A DNA stretch of 64,000 nucleotides from Scedosporium boydii. Its lineage: Eukaryota > Ascomycota > Sordariomycetes > Microascales > Microascaceae. Both the position numbers and the translations under genes were made by a program. Position 1 is the stretch's first letter. Each line of letters begins with the position of its first letter. The notes beneath the pieces are model-generated. The model had not been told where the DNA came from and ran no database searches. It saw only the letters and a program-made list of their open reading frames with translations. Location of the stretch: NCBI GenBank assembly GCA_002221725.1, contig NJFT01000170.1, positions 25,980-89,979 of the forward strand, read 5' to 3'. Positions 1-11,893 of this stretch are shown here, one piece after another.

Positions 1-26
1 GAAACGTCCACTAATTTGACTGCCAG

Positions 27-1213
27 GTCTCTTCCCGGGCGCTATCTTGTTCATGAACAAGTGGTACACCAAGTATGAATTGGCGACCCGGTTCTCCTTG
101 TTTTACGTAGGCTCTGCCCTCTCCGGGGCTTTCTCTGGTCTGCTTGCCTACGCGTTCGCTAGGATGGACGGCATTTCAGGCGTGGCTGGCTGGCGCTGGA
201 TCTTCCTGATGGAGGTAGGCTGCGTGTCAATTACCCGGTCTCTTCATCACTTGAATCGTAGTCTCTTAAACTAATCTTGGCTAGGGTATCATTACTGTTT
301 TGCTTGGCGTTATCACACCATTTGCCCTCGCCGACACTCCTGAGAATGGATCCCGCTGGCTTAGCGAGGAAGAACAGCGATATCTCACCGTCCGGATGAC
401 GCTTCAAGACGGCGGGGCAAAGGTGCAGAAAGCAGGTTCGCATTTTAACTGGAGCTTGCTTTGGGATATTGTTTCAGACTGGCAGTTTTACCTCATGGTG
501 TTCAACTACTGGTCCAACACCGTCCCGACGTATGGTCTCAAGTTTACTATGCCACAGATCATGAAGAACATGGGCTTTACCAACAGCGATGCTCAGCTTA
601 TGTGAGTTTATTTCAAGAACACTCTCATTTGTTTCTCAGCTGTTAAAACTCAGTTTCTTCTAGGACTGTCCCCCCTTATGTAGCTGGCGCCATCAGCGCA
701 TACATATTTGGTCGACTTTCCGACAAATTCAGGCGCCGATCGTACTTCCTCATTATCCCCCAGTCCATGCTCATCATCGCATACTCCATCCTGACTCCAC
801 TTGCACCAAAAATCAAGGACAACATCGGCGCTTGCTACTTCGCAATCGTCCTTGCTAGTGTCGGTCTCTATCCTATCAATCCTGGCTCGAGTTCGTGGAT
901 CAGCAACAACCTCGCGGGTCCCGCCAAGCGTGCTCTCGGAATAGCCTACATGACTTCCCTCACCAACCTTGGAGGAATTGGAGCTTCGTACATTTTCATC
1001 GACTCCGAGGCGCCTGCCTATCCCACTGGATTTGGCACATCCCTAGCCTTCGCTGGTCTTGGTATTACTGCGTCTATTCTTCTCGATGTCATCTACATTC
1101 GTATCAACAAGAAGAGGAGCCAGGTCTCCGAGGCTGAAGTCCGGGACAAATATTCGGATGAGGACCTCGCGGCCTTGGGCGACAAGTCCCCTCTGTTCAG
1201 ATATACGCTTTAA
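27..1213 (+). CDS. MFS transporter, Dal5/allantoate-permease-like (5' truncated)
   Basis: C-terminal 350 residues of a major facilitator of the anion:cation symporter (Dal5-like) family, a plasma-membrane importer of small organic anions or vitamins; the substrate cannot be told. Exons 27-214, 285-601 and 664-1213; the introns of 70 and 62 bp have GT-AG ends and keep one frame, and bases 1-26 look like the end of an earlier intron (CTAAT then CAG). The first visible residues, LFPGA followed by WYTKYEL and RFSLFY, are the conserved stretch between TM4 and TM5 of this family. The central loop carries WLSEEEQRY, another family hallmark, followed by the six C-terminal helices and a charged tail ending RYTL. 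About 150 N-terminal residues lie outside the window. Family assignment is firm; specificity is unknown. Confidence 0.88.
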
Positions 1214-1589
1214 GGGACATGGGCCCACCGAGGAATTCCTCTCACGGTGCGACGGATATGTGTTCGTTAATAAAGATTTTTCATTGTCATCATCGTGCAA
1301 CATACTTTGCCCTATCTTAATGGCCACGGCTTTATGGCCGTATTGTCCTATGATATAATATTGACGTTGCGAAACTGTGGTGTTCAAGTTCTGGGTCCCT
1401 TGTTGAAGGAGGATGCTCTTGAAGCAGTAGGTCCCTCGCTACTTCGTAAAGTCGGAGATGCTAGATCTATCTTAGCTGAAGCTGAGCCGTACCGGATCCA
1501 GCCTGAGCAAAGATTGAAAGATGTCAGGGGAATCTGAGGCCAAGAGGACGACCAGGTCGGGGGCATATTACAGAATGTCCATAGTCGTG

Positions 1590-2370
1590 TCGTGTTGTTA
1601 AGGCGCTGCTGCAAGCGCAGACTGATGTCAATTCCTGCGACGAGACACAGTGGGCTGCAGTTGATGTCCAGACAAAGGAGCAAGCTACCCACCTGTAGCG
1701 GGTGATGGCAGTACCCCGTATTGCCAATATCCTCCTACGGGATAGCAATACTTCTCTTATTAAAATGCTCTCATACAGGCAGAAACCGATATCAACTCTT
1801 ACGATGGGAACCAACGAACAGCCCTCCATATTGTGGTGATGCTAGAGCAGTTAAAGTGCTTCTGCAAGCAAATGCAGATGTCCATTACTAAGTACCACGA
1901 ATTTACAGCTCTCCATTTTGCGGCATATCATGGCCATACCAAGATCATCAACATCCTCTACCAAAATCATGCTAAGATTGATGCCCAGTCAAAATCACAA
2001 GACTTGGCCGCCCTTCACATTGCGGCACAACGTGGCCAAAGCAGTGCTATTGCAGCACTCCGAGAAGCGAAGGCCAACGTCTATCGTATCGCGAAGGCCA
2101 ACTGGACAGCCCTCCATTTTGCGGCAAAAAAATTGGCCATACTGATATTATTAGGCAGCCCTGCGAAAAGCACACCGGGGTTAATGCTCAAACGGCGTCG
2201 GAGGCTGGTACTGGTCTTCGCCTTGCGGCAGAGGGTAGTCACACCAGCGCTGTCGTAGCACTCCTGGAGGCGAAGGCTAATATCTATTCCAGTGATGCGC
2301 ATCAGTCGACTCCTGTTGACTTCGCCATCAAGAATGGCCATGTCAATACGTCAATACGGCTAGGGTGTTC
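1590..2370 (+). pseudogene. Ankyrin-repeat protein remnant
   Basis: At least six ankyrin-like repeats can be read, but only by changing frame several times and passing stop codons. Recognisable pieces are LLQAQTDVNSCDETQWAA near 1600, ETDINSYDGNQRTALHI near 1785, VKVLLQANADVH near 1855, the longest open stretch at about 1890-2130 (FTALHFAAYHGHTKI, then LAALHIAAQRGQ, then TALHFAAKK), GHTDIIRQP with a shift near 2130, and SAVVALLEAKANIYSSD ending in FAIKNGHVNT near 2340. The TALHxAAxxGH and LLxAxADVN cores are the ankyrin consensus. No combination of consensus introns that I could find restores one frame. It is best seen as a dead copy or the tail of a formerly longer ankyrin protein; nothing upstream shows what domain preceded the repeats. 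Confidence 0.75.
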
Positions 2371-2703
2371 CGGATCTTGGTCAGGTTGACTCTCCAACTA
2401 AGTTGCACCCCAATGTTTTTTTTTTCCTTCTTTTTTTCCCCTGTCTTTTTGTGTTTCTTTCATCCCACCCTTCTTCAGCTTGCTCTCAGGTGTACGAAGA
2501 TGGAAATGTATAGGCAGGGTAAGCCAGGACAGGAGGAGAGATGTAGGTGTTGGAAACTGTGAGTGATGTCTATTTCTATTCAACCAGTGTCTATGCCCCC
2601 TAAAAACCAAGGAGATGGGTATCTATCCAAGACCATGCTATGCTCTTCTTATACACACACGCCATCGTACAATACAGAAGAGCTTTCTGCTCTTCAATTC
2701 TCA
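2371..2703. other. Spacer with poly-T tracts
   Basis: Spacer between the ankyrin remnant and the 3' end of the minus-strand Mtf1 gene. It contains two T-rich tracts around 2415-2440. I see no gene in it. Confidence 0.5.
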
Positions 2704-4579
2704 TCACAGCACAAACTCTCCCTCCGCCGTACCCCCCGAATCATCATCGTCCTCCTCCACCTCCGAATGCTGCCTATCCAGCCTCTCATACCTCGGCCTA
2801 AACGGCCACTTCATCCACGCCTCCACCATCTCAACCCACTGCCTCTCGTTCAGGGCCCTAGCGCACAGCTCCGCGTGCTCGCTTCCAAAGGTTCCCCCCT
2901 TGGCAGGATCGCGAAGGCTGGGGCAGCCTGGGAGGATACCCTCGGCCGCGTCGGGCCAGACGTCGTCGATGCGCTCGGACACGGGGACGGTGGAGTTGCG
3001 GAGCATGATCTTGACGAGGAGGTCGAAGACTTTGGAGCCCTCTCCGGAGCCGCGGAGGACGGGGTTGATGGCCTTGGGTTGGATGTCGAGGAGGGAGCAG
3101 CCCACGTTGGGGAAGAATTCTTCCGGTTTGACGGTGAGAGGTTCGAGGGTGCGTCTGTCCCAGAGCATCGCGGGGGGGTCTTGACGGAATAGGTGGAGGT
3201 TATCGCGGATGAGACGGAAGGTAGAGAGACTGTGAGGGTTGAGCGAGGCGACTTTGTCGTTCAAGAGGCGGTCCTTCTCCTGCAGCTCCTCTGGGCTGGC
3301 TGTCCCGCTCTTGTAAAGATCGGCCAGCGCTGCGTATTCCTGGAGGATATCGACGTAGGAGCCCGCTTGCTTGGTATCATTCGTTTGGCGATATCGCAGC
3401 CGAAGAAGCCTCTTGTATTCCGTCGATCCCTTCTCGAAATCCCCCTCTTCTAAAGCAGCTTCAAGCTCTGCAAGCTCTTCGGCGTAGGGTAGAGCGACAT
3501 TTGGAGACTGGACGCGTGTAGACAGCAGAGTCGAGTTGCTCCTGATTTTCTTCGCCTCCTTGATGAGTGCTGTCTCTCGGCCCTTGGGAATCGTAATGCC
3601 TTGCTCGCGAAGCCTCTGCCACGTCCGATAGGCGCTCTCTAGTTCGATGGAACGGTCGCGCGGTCCGCCCGATCGCTTCGAACGGTATATGGCAGCCTGG
3701 AGATCGGCATCCTCGCTATCAACTCCCACGACCTCGTTGATCCACTCGCACGCCAGTTCCGCTTCTATCGCGCTCCGGGAACGAAGCTGCACCGTCGTCG
3801 GAAGGATGGTCGACCGTATATCCTCCGGCCTAACCCAGATAAGCATTCGCACGAGGCCGTATTCTTGGAACAGTGTGCCGGATCGGACAGCGGAGAGTAG
3901 TTGGTAGAGGTAGAGCGCGACGGAGCGCGTCCGGGGGAAGAAGCACAGGTTAACCGTCACGAGGAGCGTATCGTTTCGCGGCGGGGGCGTAGGTGAGTGC
4001 GGGTCGAGTCGAGTCTGGTGGGGGAGGCTCTCGAGGACTTGGTGGAGATCTTTCCACACGAGGCCGGATTTGGGAACGATTGTTGTCCCGGGATTCTTGG
4101 TCAAGGGCTCGAGAAACGATGCGTAGAGGGGCTCGTCGGGTTCCATCAGGATGTGGGTTCGGGGTTGGACGAGGTCGCGGAGTTTTCGGCTCCAGACGCC
4201 GACGCCGGGGAAGAGGTCGATGAGGTCGCAGCCGACATGGCGCTGGAGCGAGGGGCCGAGATACTTTTCAATGTCCTCTACAAACGGGAATGGATTAGAT
4301 TAGCACGAGCGAGAGGCTAGATGCGGTAACGAGCGGTTCGGTGTGCTTACTGCAGAGCTTGTCGCCAGTGATATTAATCCTCGTCTTCTCCCCTTTTACC
4401 GTCGCGCGGGCCTTTGACCTATGAGGCTTCCAGACATTGGTGGCTAGGAGCTGCTTTGCGACGGCGTTCTCGGCTTGCAGAATGTCCTTGGAGAGAACCT
4501 CTCTCTGCGCGGAGGCGTACCGAACAAAGGAGGTCGGCAGCCGTCTAGCTAGGCAGACTCTGGAAGAGACGGACAGCAT
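2704..4579 (-). CDS. mtf1: Mitochondrial transcription factor 1 (mtTFB / rRNA adenine dimethylase fold)
   Basis: Two exons, 4579-4351 and 4277-2704, joined across a 73 bp intron with CTAAT branch and TAG acceptor; 600 aa. Residues 1-25 (MLSVSSRVCLARRLPTSFVR) are basic, hydroxylated and free of acid, as in a mitochondrial presequence, which supports the ATG at 4579. Residues 94-104 read DLIDLFPGVGV, the AdoMet-binding motif I of the KsgA/TFB fold, followed by HILMEPDE (about 118-125), motif II. Fungal Mtf1 keeps this fold and acts as the specificity factor that helps mitochondrial RNA polymerase open promoters. The long charged middle and acidic C-terminus (EEDDDDSGG) are typical of filamentous-fungal versions. 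A true rRNA dimethylase is the alternative; the usual NLPY-type catalytic motif is not evident. The next upstream gene is divergent, 3.5 kb away. Confidence 0.78.
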
Positions 4580-4750
4580 GGATTTACGTGCATCCGGCGA
4601 TGCAATGGTGAAAGGCTGCCACAAGACGGGGTTCGAATATGTTTGCGAGAGAACCCTCCAGAAGCTTTGGAAGCTCTGGGAGATTTTGGCCGATGGACCA
4701 TCGCGATTTTCTGCCGCGTCTCACCGCTTCCAATTATCAACCCCACCACC

Positions 4751-4777
4751 AGCGCCAGCGCCAGCGCCAGCGCCAGC
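4751..4777. repeat. (AGCGCC)4 microsatellite
   Basis: Four perfect AGCGCC units followed by a partial unit, in the 5' flank of the minus-strand Mtf1 gene, about 170 bp upstream of its start codon. Confidence 0.9.
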
Positions 4778-4812
4778 TTTGAGTGCCCTGAACCCTGAGG
4801 CAAGGACGCCCT

Positions 4813-4836
4813 AGATCCTCAGATCCTCAGATCCTC
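4813..4836. repeat. AGATCCTC x3 tandem repeat
   Basis: Three perfect, adjacent copies of the 8-mer AGATCCTC in the 5' flank of Mtf1. Confidence 0.9.
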
Positions 4837-7800
4837 GAACCCACGAACCAAACCCGGAGCGAGCGCCGTTTAGAAACTTACAGAGTAATGAAGTATGCGG
4901 TTGCAATCGGAGAATATTATCTGCTTTGCCCATCTCTCCAGGATTTCTTCGCAGGCTGCTAAGGTATCGCTCCAAGCTGAGTCCTCCACACAGCGAGATT
5001 TAAAAACCCAATTCCATGGCTTGTACATGGTCCTGAACGGATTTGTTCCCTCTTTGGTGTATCAAATTGACCGAATCGTTACGGGGCGAGATGCCTGCAT
5101 GCGGTCACCAATTGCGAGAAGACTACTTCGTATTGATGCAGGCCATTGGAAATATACAGGCTCGGGTTTGCGGGAAGGAACGGAGCGAAGCGAGAATTAG
5201 CACAACACAAAGGGACGTCTTTCACAAACACCACCCTCCTTGATGAAGGTGGTGTGCCAAACGACGGTTCAAAATGTAAATTTGATGTGTCAATGAGAAT
5301 CAACTTCCTTCCGGCTCTTCCCCACGCCGTCTCGGCGCCGAATGGGGATGCTCCGAATGTCGAAACATTGATCTCCTCCGGCGTCTTGCGTCTTCGGCAT
5401 GCAATAGCACTTGATTGAAAGACTATCCTTAGCCATCGCCGGGGGCGAAGATCATCCCCCATCCCAGATGGCCCATTGTTGCTGTCCGAGACAAGCAAGA
5501 AATCCAACACATCCACGGAGAGACAGCTCCGCCGCTTCACGAAGTATAATAGCCCCCATTGGATTGCCAAATGAAAAAAGACGAAATCCTCAAATATTGC
5601 TTCACGGACATGCTTGGCATCGCCAAGTGAGACAGGAGGAGGCAAGGAGAAGCAGTGGCTCTAGCCAAGTCGAGCCTCTTCATTGCTTCAGTGTGGCCCC
5701 CCACCAGGCCTACCGCGAACTCTCCTCTCAACGACCGTGCCGTGCATCAACGTTGAGTAATCTCCGCCGCCGTGTGCTTCAAAGCCAGCGATGAGCAAAA
5801 GTATTTCGGTCGCTCCTCATAATTAGCGTCGTCCGCGAAGGAAACCCCCGAGAGAAGTCTCCGAAGTACAATTTTTTTCCCGTGCTTCTAGATCACCTCG
5901 TGGCTTGTGAGGGTAAGCGGTGGACAGCCATGGCTTCTCCTAGTGCAGAAGCAGTGGAGAGCGAGCCCCATTGTGAACATCGCGACAGTCCTGTCAGATT
6001 CCAAGGGGGAACCTCAGTGGTTAAGGATCGCCAGCCCTAGCATCACGAATAATCCCTGGCCAGCTGGAAAGAGGGGACCGTAGCATGCGAGGGAAATACG
6101 AATGGGAAAAAGAGAGAGTGTAATCCTCCTTCGTCCACTCCTCAGGACGGTTCTGCAGAGCACGAGCAAGGCGGTTTTTCCGACAGGCAAGACCAGTCCA
6201 TATTGGGAAATTGGTCAAAACGTTCGGGCGGTGATTGGAGCAGGATTCAAGCGCGGATAGACCTGCCTACTGGCTATTGAATACACGCGCAGGAGATGAA
6301 GAAGAAACAAGCATATTTTCTCTCCAGCCCAACCGGAGCTCCACCACGAGAATCGCGTCAGTCCGAACTCAGTAATATGAAAGACAATCTGCACCTTCAA
6401 AGGAGACCAAGCCCGCCACAGTTTCAAGATCTGCAAAGTTTCGTGAGGGGTCATTCTGGTGATCATCGGTCGCTCCCTTCCCTCTACGCAATAGTTGTAT
6501 ATCCAAGAAAAGCCACCAGCAGCACTTTTTTTTCCGCATTGCCGCGGACTCTTGCGACCACCCCAACTTCCCAAGACCGTAAGTTTCCGGGCGCCCCGTG
6601 GCTTGATGCATTGTCACCCAACGTGCTGGAAGAGGCATGGTGCTGTATGTACATATTTGCACTAACTCCAGGCAGTCCCTGTCTCTCAAGGTCTCAAATG
6701 GTGTTCATTATTCGCCCGAAGAGCCTTGCCAACAGTTGAAAGTAGTGTAAGCCACGCCTGGTCAGGACAGGCCTGTTCGGGAAGATCCTAAATTAGCCCC
6801 GACCCCTGGCTTTGCTTTTGTCCTCACTTCGTACGAGACATCATATCTGACAAGGACAAGGACACTCCGGGCCGGTCGGCAAACTAACCTCCTTCGTAGG
6901 CTGGTGTCTGACCAGAACTGTTTCTCATCTCTCATCAGATTCTTAGCTCCCGCTGCTAGGCCCGGGACTTCCTCCTGATGCTACGCTGCAACCTAGATTC
7001 AGCTCTGCGCGGACGAACCGTACGCCGTTGGGCACCTTCTCATTGAAATGATCATATATCATATTCTCACCTGCCGGCCAACCAGCTTCACCGCGATTGG
7101 GCAGACTGCCACTTGTCTGGGGTAATGAGGCTCTCCTCCCTGCGGCACTAGTTTCTTCAAAAACATTGATCGACTGGACCGGGCCTGCCGCTGCTGCTCA
7201 GACCAGACTCTTCCGGGATATGATCAGACAGTCCGTGGCTAGCTGGCACAGCTCGAACGGGACGTTGCAGGCGCAAGCACCCCTTAGGGCCGACATTTTC
7301 TAGACCCGAGAACTACACTATGTAACATTCTAGCCATGTACGTCAGTCAAACTGAAAAAAACGGGCACCGGAAATAGCTCTTGGGGGGTAGAGGGAGAAG
7401 CAAAGGTTGTGTCTTGAGGACCGTTTTGTCCCGCACCTTTGGCACCGGTTTAACGTCTCTTGTGCTGGCCACGACGAGGCCTACCACCGAGACATGCATT
7501 CATAGATCGTCCAAGGGATGTACACTGGGTCCCTCGGCACGAAAAAGCTCACGACGACAACCGCCCAGACTCAATAGAGCATATGATGGCTTAGAAAAGG
7601 TATGCCCTGATTGGATCGCTTTTTTTTTCGTGACCGCTTGTAAATATCGACCTGGCATAAACGAATTTCATGCCTCCACCCAATCACCCTGCTCTACTTG
7701 TGGAGAGAAGAGGAGGCCGTCCTGATTAGGATCAGCCACCATCAGCTTTTTTCCGGGTCCTCTTACTGGCCACAGTCGGACCGTCTGTTTCCAGTTGAGG

Positions 7801-8140
7801 AGATGGACATGTCTGAAGCTCGGCCGATGATGGGATGGCTTGAAGCTAAGCTGCGGGTGGTTGTCGCAAGCGTGTCAGCGTGAAGAGACAAGGGGTGCAT
7901 CAACAGGAGCAGCAGCAGCAGCAGCAAGTAGGGAATGATAACGAGGAATAAGTGCCGGCGGGAGTATATCAGGGCGGCACCTCCCCCAAGCCTTCTCCGT
8001 GCCGATGTTCCCACGAACTCACCCTTGATTCTTGAACCTGTTGGGCCTTGATTTGGATCCTTCCTTGTACTTTCTTTCTTATTGTTTCAACCGTATACCC
8101 CGAGTACCTGGAACAGAGAGGCTCCGAGTTCTAGTCCACG
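4837..8140. other. Divergent intergenic region, 3.3 kb
   Basis: Lies between the divergent starts of Mtf1 and the dioxygenase-P450 gene, so it should hold both promoters. Open stretches up to 188 codons exist (for example 5079-5645 minus) but none has recognisable motifs, a convincing ATG context or fungal splice signals. One TACTTCGTA element sits at 5124-5132 and an (AGC)6 run at 7908-7925. The last 100 bp before 8141 are CT-rich, as usual near fungal transcription starts. I see no gene. Confidence 0.5.
7908..7925. repeat. (AGC)6 microsatellite
   Basis: Six perfect AGC units about 215 bp upstream of the dioxygenase-P450 start codon, probably in its promoter or leader. Confidence 0.85.
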
Positions 8141-11100
8141 ATGGCGTCAATCGAGAAAAATGGCACCTTCAATGGTAACGGCGTGAACGAGAGGACGAAT
8201 GGTGCGTCCTCTTCTGCGAATGGAGCCAATGGAGCCAAATGCCCTGTACAACATAACGGCCATGGACAAGCCAACGGCCACAAGTCTATGCCGACATCCC
8301 CAACCGATGGTGGTCCTGTCGCTCCTCTTGCGAAACCCAAGAAAGAGCCCGGCTTCTTTGCCTCGTTGTCAGCGCTCAAGCAGCTTTCCAAGAGGCCGCT
8401 TCCGACGGCTATGGGAGACGGAACGTATCCCCAGACAGTGACCCGTCCCAAGCTCCGGCAAGATCTCCGAACCATCAGTATCAAAGGCAGGTAGTTCGTG
8501 ACTGATGGCAAAGAATCGCAGCTCTTTAGGAACAATCTAACAAAGGCGTAGACTTCAAAACCTTGATCGAGGTGATCAAGAACAAGGTGTTAGGCGATGG
8601 CATCATTGACGACAAGACCATGATCATGGAGCGAGTCATCGCCCTCGTCGCCGACCTGCCTCACCAGTCCAAGCTACGTGAGGAGCTCACCAACAACTTC
8701 CTCAACGAGCTCTGGAACACTCTCGATCACCCACCGTTGCTATACGTTGGCGACCAGTACAGGTTCAGGATGGCAGACGGATCCTTCAACGTAGGCTTGA
8801 CTAGACTCTACCCCAACTTTCAAGAGTACATAGAGTAAACAAGCTACTTTAGAACCCCATCCTGCCCCAGCTCGGCGCCGCTGGATCGGTGTACGCTCGT
8901 TCAGTCCGACCAGGAAAGATCACTATGGGAGCCCTTCCCGACCCCGAGCAGATCTTTGAGTCCGTCATGGCTCGCCGCCAATACAGAAAGCACCCCAACA
9001 ATGTGTCCAGTATCCTGTGGTACTGGGCGTCAATCATTATCCACGGTAGGTCTCTCTCGAGTCTCGCCATTGATCTCTTTAATCACTATTTGACTAGACC
9101 ATTTGCTCACATACCCTTTAGATCTTTTCTGGACCGATCTTCGAGACCCTAGTCGCACTAAAACCTCGTCCTACCTCGACCTATCACCTCTCTACGGCAG
9201 CAATCAACAAATGCAAGACACCATCCGAACGTTCAAGGACGGCCTCCTCAAAGCCGATTCCTACGCTGATAAACGCCTCATCGGCATGCCCCCCGGCGTC
9301 TCCGTCCTTCTCATCATGTTCAACCGCTTCCACAACTTCATCGCCAAGAACCTCGCCGCCATCAACGAGGGCGGCCGGTTCACCAAGCCCCGCGCCGACC
9401 TCCCCGAGGAGCAAGCGGCCGTGGCATGGAAGAAATACGACGAAGAGCTGTTCCAGACGGCTAGACTTGTTACTAGCGGGCTGTACATCAACATCACGCT
9501 TCTTGACTACGTGCGCAACATTGTCAACCTGAACCGCGTGGACACGACCTGGACGCTGGATCCCCGCCAGGAAATGGGGATCAACGCTGGAACCAAAGCG
9601 GGCACCGATCGAGGCACTGGCAACATTGTGTCGGCCGAGTTCAGCCTGTGCTACAGGTGGCACTCCTGCATCTCGGACAAGGACGATAAGTGGATCCGGG
9701 AGTTTTACGCCAGCATCTTCGGCGATCGTGCCGAGACCATGACCACGCCGGAAATGATGCAGGCGTTTGTCGGGTTTGAGCGATCTATCCCCGAGGATCC
9801 CGCGGAACGCACTTTCGGCGGGTTCAAGAGGAAGGCCGATGGTACGTTTGACGACGACGAGCTCGTCGAGTGCATCACTTCGGCCATTGAGGATCCCGCC
9901 GGTGCGTTCGGTGCCCAGAACGTGCCCCGCGTCATGAAGCCCATTGAAATCCTCGGTATCCTCCAGGGCAGGAAGTGGAACGTCGCCGGCCTCAACGAGT
10001 TCAGGAAGCACTTCGGCCTCAAGCCCTACGAGAAGTTCGAGGATATCAATCCTGACGAGGACGTGTCCGAGCACCTCCGCAGACTGTACCAGCACCCGGA
10101 CAACGTCGAGTTGTACACCGGCATCGTGGCCGAGGCGGCCAAGGAGCCCATGGTGCCGGGTGTCGGCATCGCGCCCACGTACACCATCTCTCGCGTTGTC
10201 CTCTCCGACGCCGTCTGCCTCGTCCGCGGCGACCGGTTCTACACGATCGACTACCACCCCCGCGGGCTCACCAACTGGGGCTACAAGGAAGTCGACTACG
10301 ACCTCAACGTTAACCACGGCTGCGTTCTCTACAAGCTCTTCCTAAGGGCTTTCCCCAACCACTTTAAGTCCAACTCCGTCTACGCGCACTACCCCATGGT
10401 CATCCCCGAGGAAAATCGCAAGATCCTCACCAGCCTCGGGCGCGTAGACCGCTTCGACTTCGAGCGGCCCGCATACCACCCCGAGCGGATCAACATCGTC
10501 ACCTACGGCGCGGCCAAGTACATCCTCGAAAACCCCGACAAGTACACCGTCACATGGGGCGAGGGCCTCTCAGCCGTCCTCGGCGACGGCGGTTCCCGCT
10601 TCATGCTCGCCGGCGACTCGGAGCTCCACGCCAAGCAGCGACAATGCATGGCCTCCCGTCTCTACCGCGCCGGGTGGCGCGCCGACGTCAAGGCCTTCTA
10701 CGCCGCCATGTCCGAGAAGCTCCTCCTGCGCAAGAGCTACAAGCTCGGCGGCACTTCGCAGGTCGACGTCATCCGTGACCTGGGCAACGTCGTCCACGTG
10801 CACTTCGCCTCGAGAGTGTTCGCCCTTCCGCTCAAGTCGGAGGAGAACCCGCGCGGCGTGCTGACGGAGCAGGAGCTTTACAAGGCGCTGGCTGTCATTT
10901 TCACGTGTATCTTTTTCGATTTCGATCCGGCGAAGTCGTTCCCGCTGTTGCAGGCGGCAAAGGGCGCGGCGGAGAAGGTGGGAAAGATTATTGAGAGTAA
11001 TGTTAAGCTCTCGAAGTTTGGTCTGCCGATTCCGTATACGCAGAAGTTGGATAAGAATGATGCGCTGTCGGCGTATGGGAAGAATATGATTAAGGCGCTG

Positions 11101-11893
11101 GCGCAGGCTGGTTTGTCGAATCATGATATCGCGTGGAGCCAGATTCTGCCTACGGCCGCTGCCATGGTTCCCAACCAGGCCGAAGTGGTAAGTAAATCCC
11201 ATTGACACGAAGTAGAAGAACGAGGGATACTAATTATTTGAATGCAGTTTGCCCAAGCCGTCGACTTCTACCTCTCTCCGGAGGGCACGCCGTACTTGGC
11301 TGAGCTCAACCGCGTGGCTTGCCTGGCATCGTCGGAAGAGACCGATGCTCTGCTGCTCGGATATGCCATGGAGGGCATTCGTCTAGCGGGTACCTTTGGC
11401 TCTTACCGAGAAGTCGCCGTGCGCGATGTGATTGTCGAGGACGATGGTCGCGAAGTGCCAGTATCGCCCAAGGATCGTGTTTTCGTCAGCTTCGTACGTT
11501 TTTTCTACTTTCCCTTTCGCCCCAGTTGCCCTTTGCCTTGGCTTTCCTTTTCTTATGGCCAGATACTAATCCCCATCTCTCTCACAGGTCTCGGCGGCCC
11601 GCGACCCGAAACACTACCCCAGCCCCAACGAGGTAAACCCGCGCCGCCCGCTCGACTCGTACATCTTCTACGGAAAGGGCCCCCACACGTGTCTCGGCAT
11701 GGAGGCCAGCCAAGTGGCCATCACCGAGCTCTTCCGCACGGTGTTCCGGCGTAAGAACCTCCGAAGGGTGCCGGGCCCTCAGGGTCAGCTGAAGAAGGTG
11801 CCCAGGCCGGGTGGTTTCTATGCGTACATGACGGAGGACTGGGGCACGTTTACGCCTTTCCCTGTGTCGATGAAGATTATGTGGGATGAATGA
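8141..11893 (+). CDS. Fatty-acid dioxygenase-cytochrome P450 fusion (Ppo / linoleate diol synthase family)
   Basis: Six exons: 8141-8477, 8552-8790, 8853-9045, 9122-11187, 11248-11493, 11588-11893; 1128 aa. The N-terminal half is a cyclooxygenase-like haem peroxidase that inserts O2 into linoleic or oleic acid; the C-terminal half is a P450 that rearranges the hydroperoxide. Products are oxylipin signals (psi factors) that steer sporulation. Visible residues: distal haem His256 in WASIIIHDLF, catalytic Tyr434 and proximal His437 in CYRWHSC, I-helix sequence VPNQAEV (Asn941), and the P450 haem-thiolate Cys1062 in GKGPHTCLG. Presence of Cys1062 argues against the 10R-dioxygenase (PpoC) branch, which lost it. 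The first intron uses donor GTATCA at 8478, chosen because the GTAGTT at 8491 breaks the frame. The start gives an Asn/Gly/Ser-rich N-terminus, common in the family. The exact product type (5,8-diol, 7,8-diol, allene oxide) cannot be decided; see the finding on Glu944. Confidence 0.93.

Noticed and set aside
5079..5645. 188-codon minus-strand open frame in the Mtf1/oxylipin synthase spacer
   Set aside because: No recognised motif, no convincing start context, unsupported by codon bias.
8478..8551. Alternative first-intron donor GTAGTT at 8491 in the oxylipin synthase
   Set aside because: It would put the next exon (FKTLIEVIKNK) out of frame; the GTATCA donor at 8478 keeps frame with the same acceptor.
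9184..10317. 377-codon minus-strand open frame
   Set aside because: Lies antisense to the oxylipin synthase; it is open because of GC-biased third positions. The protein is repetitive Val/Gly/Asp with no domain.
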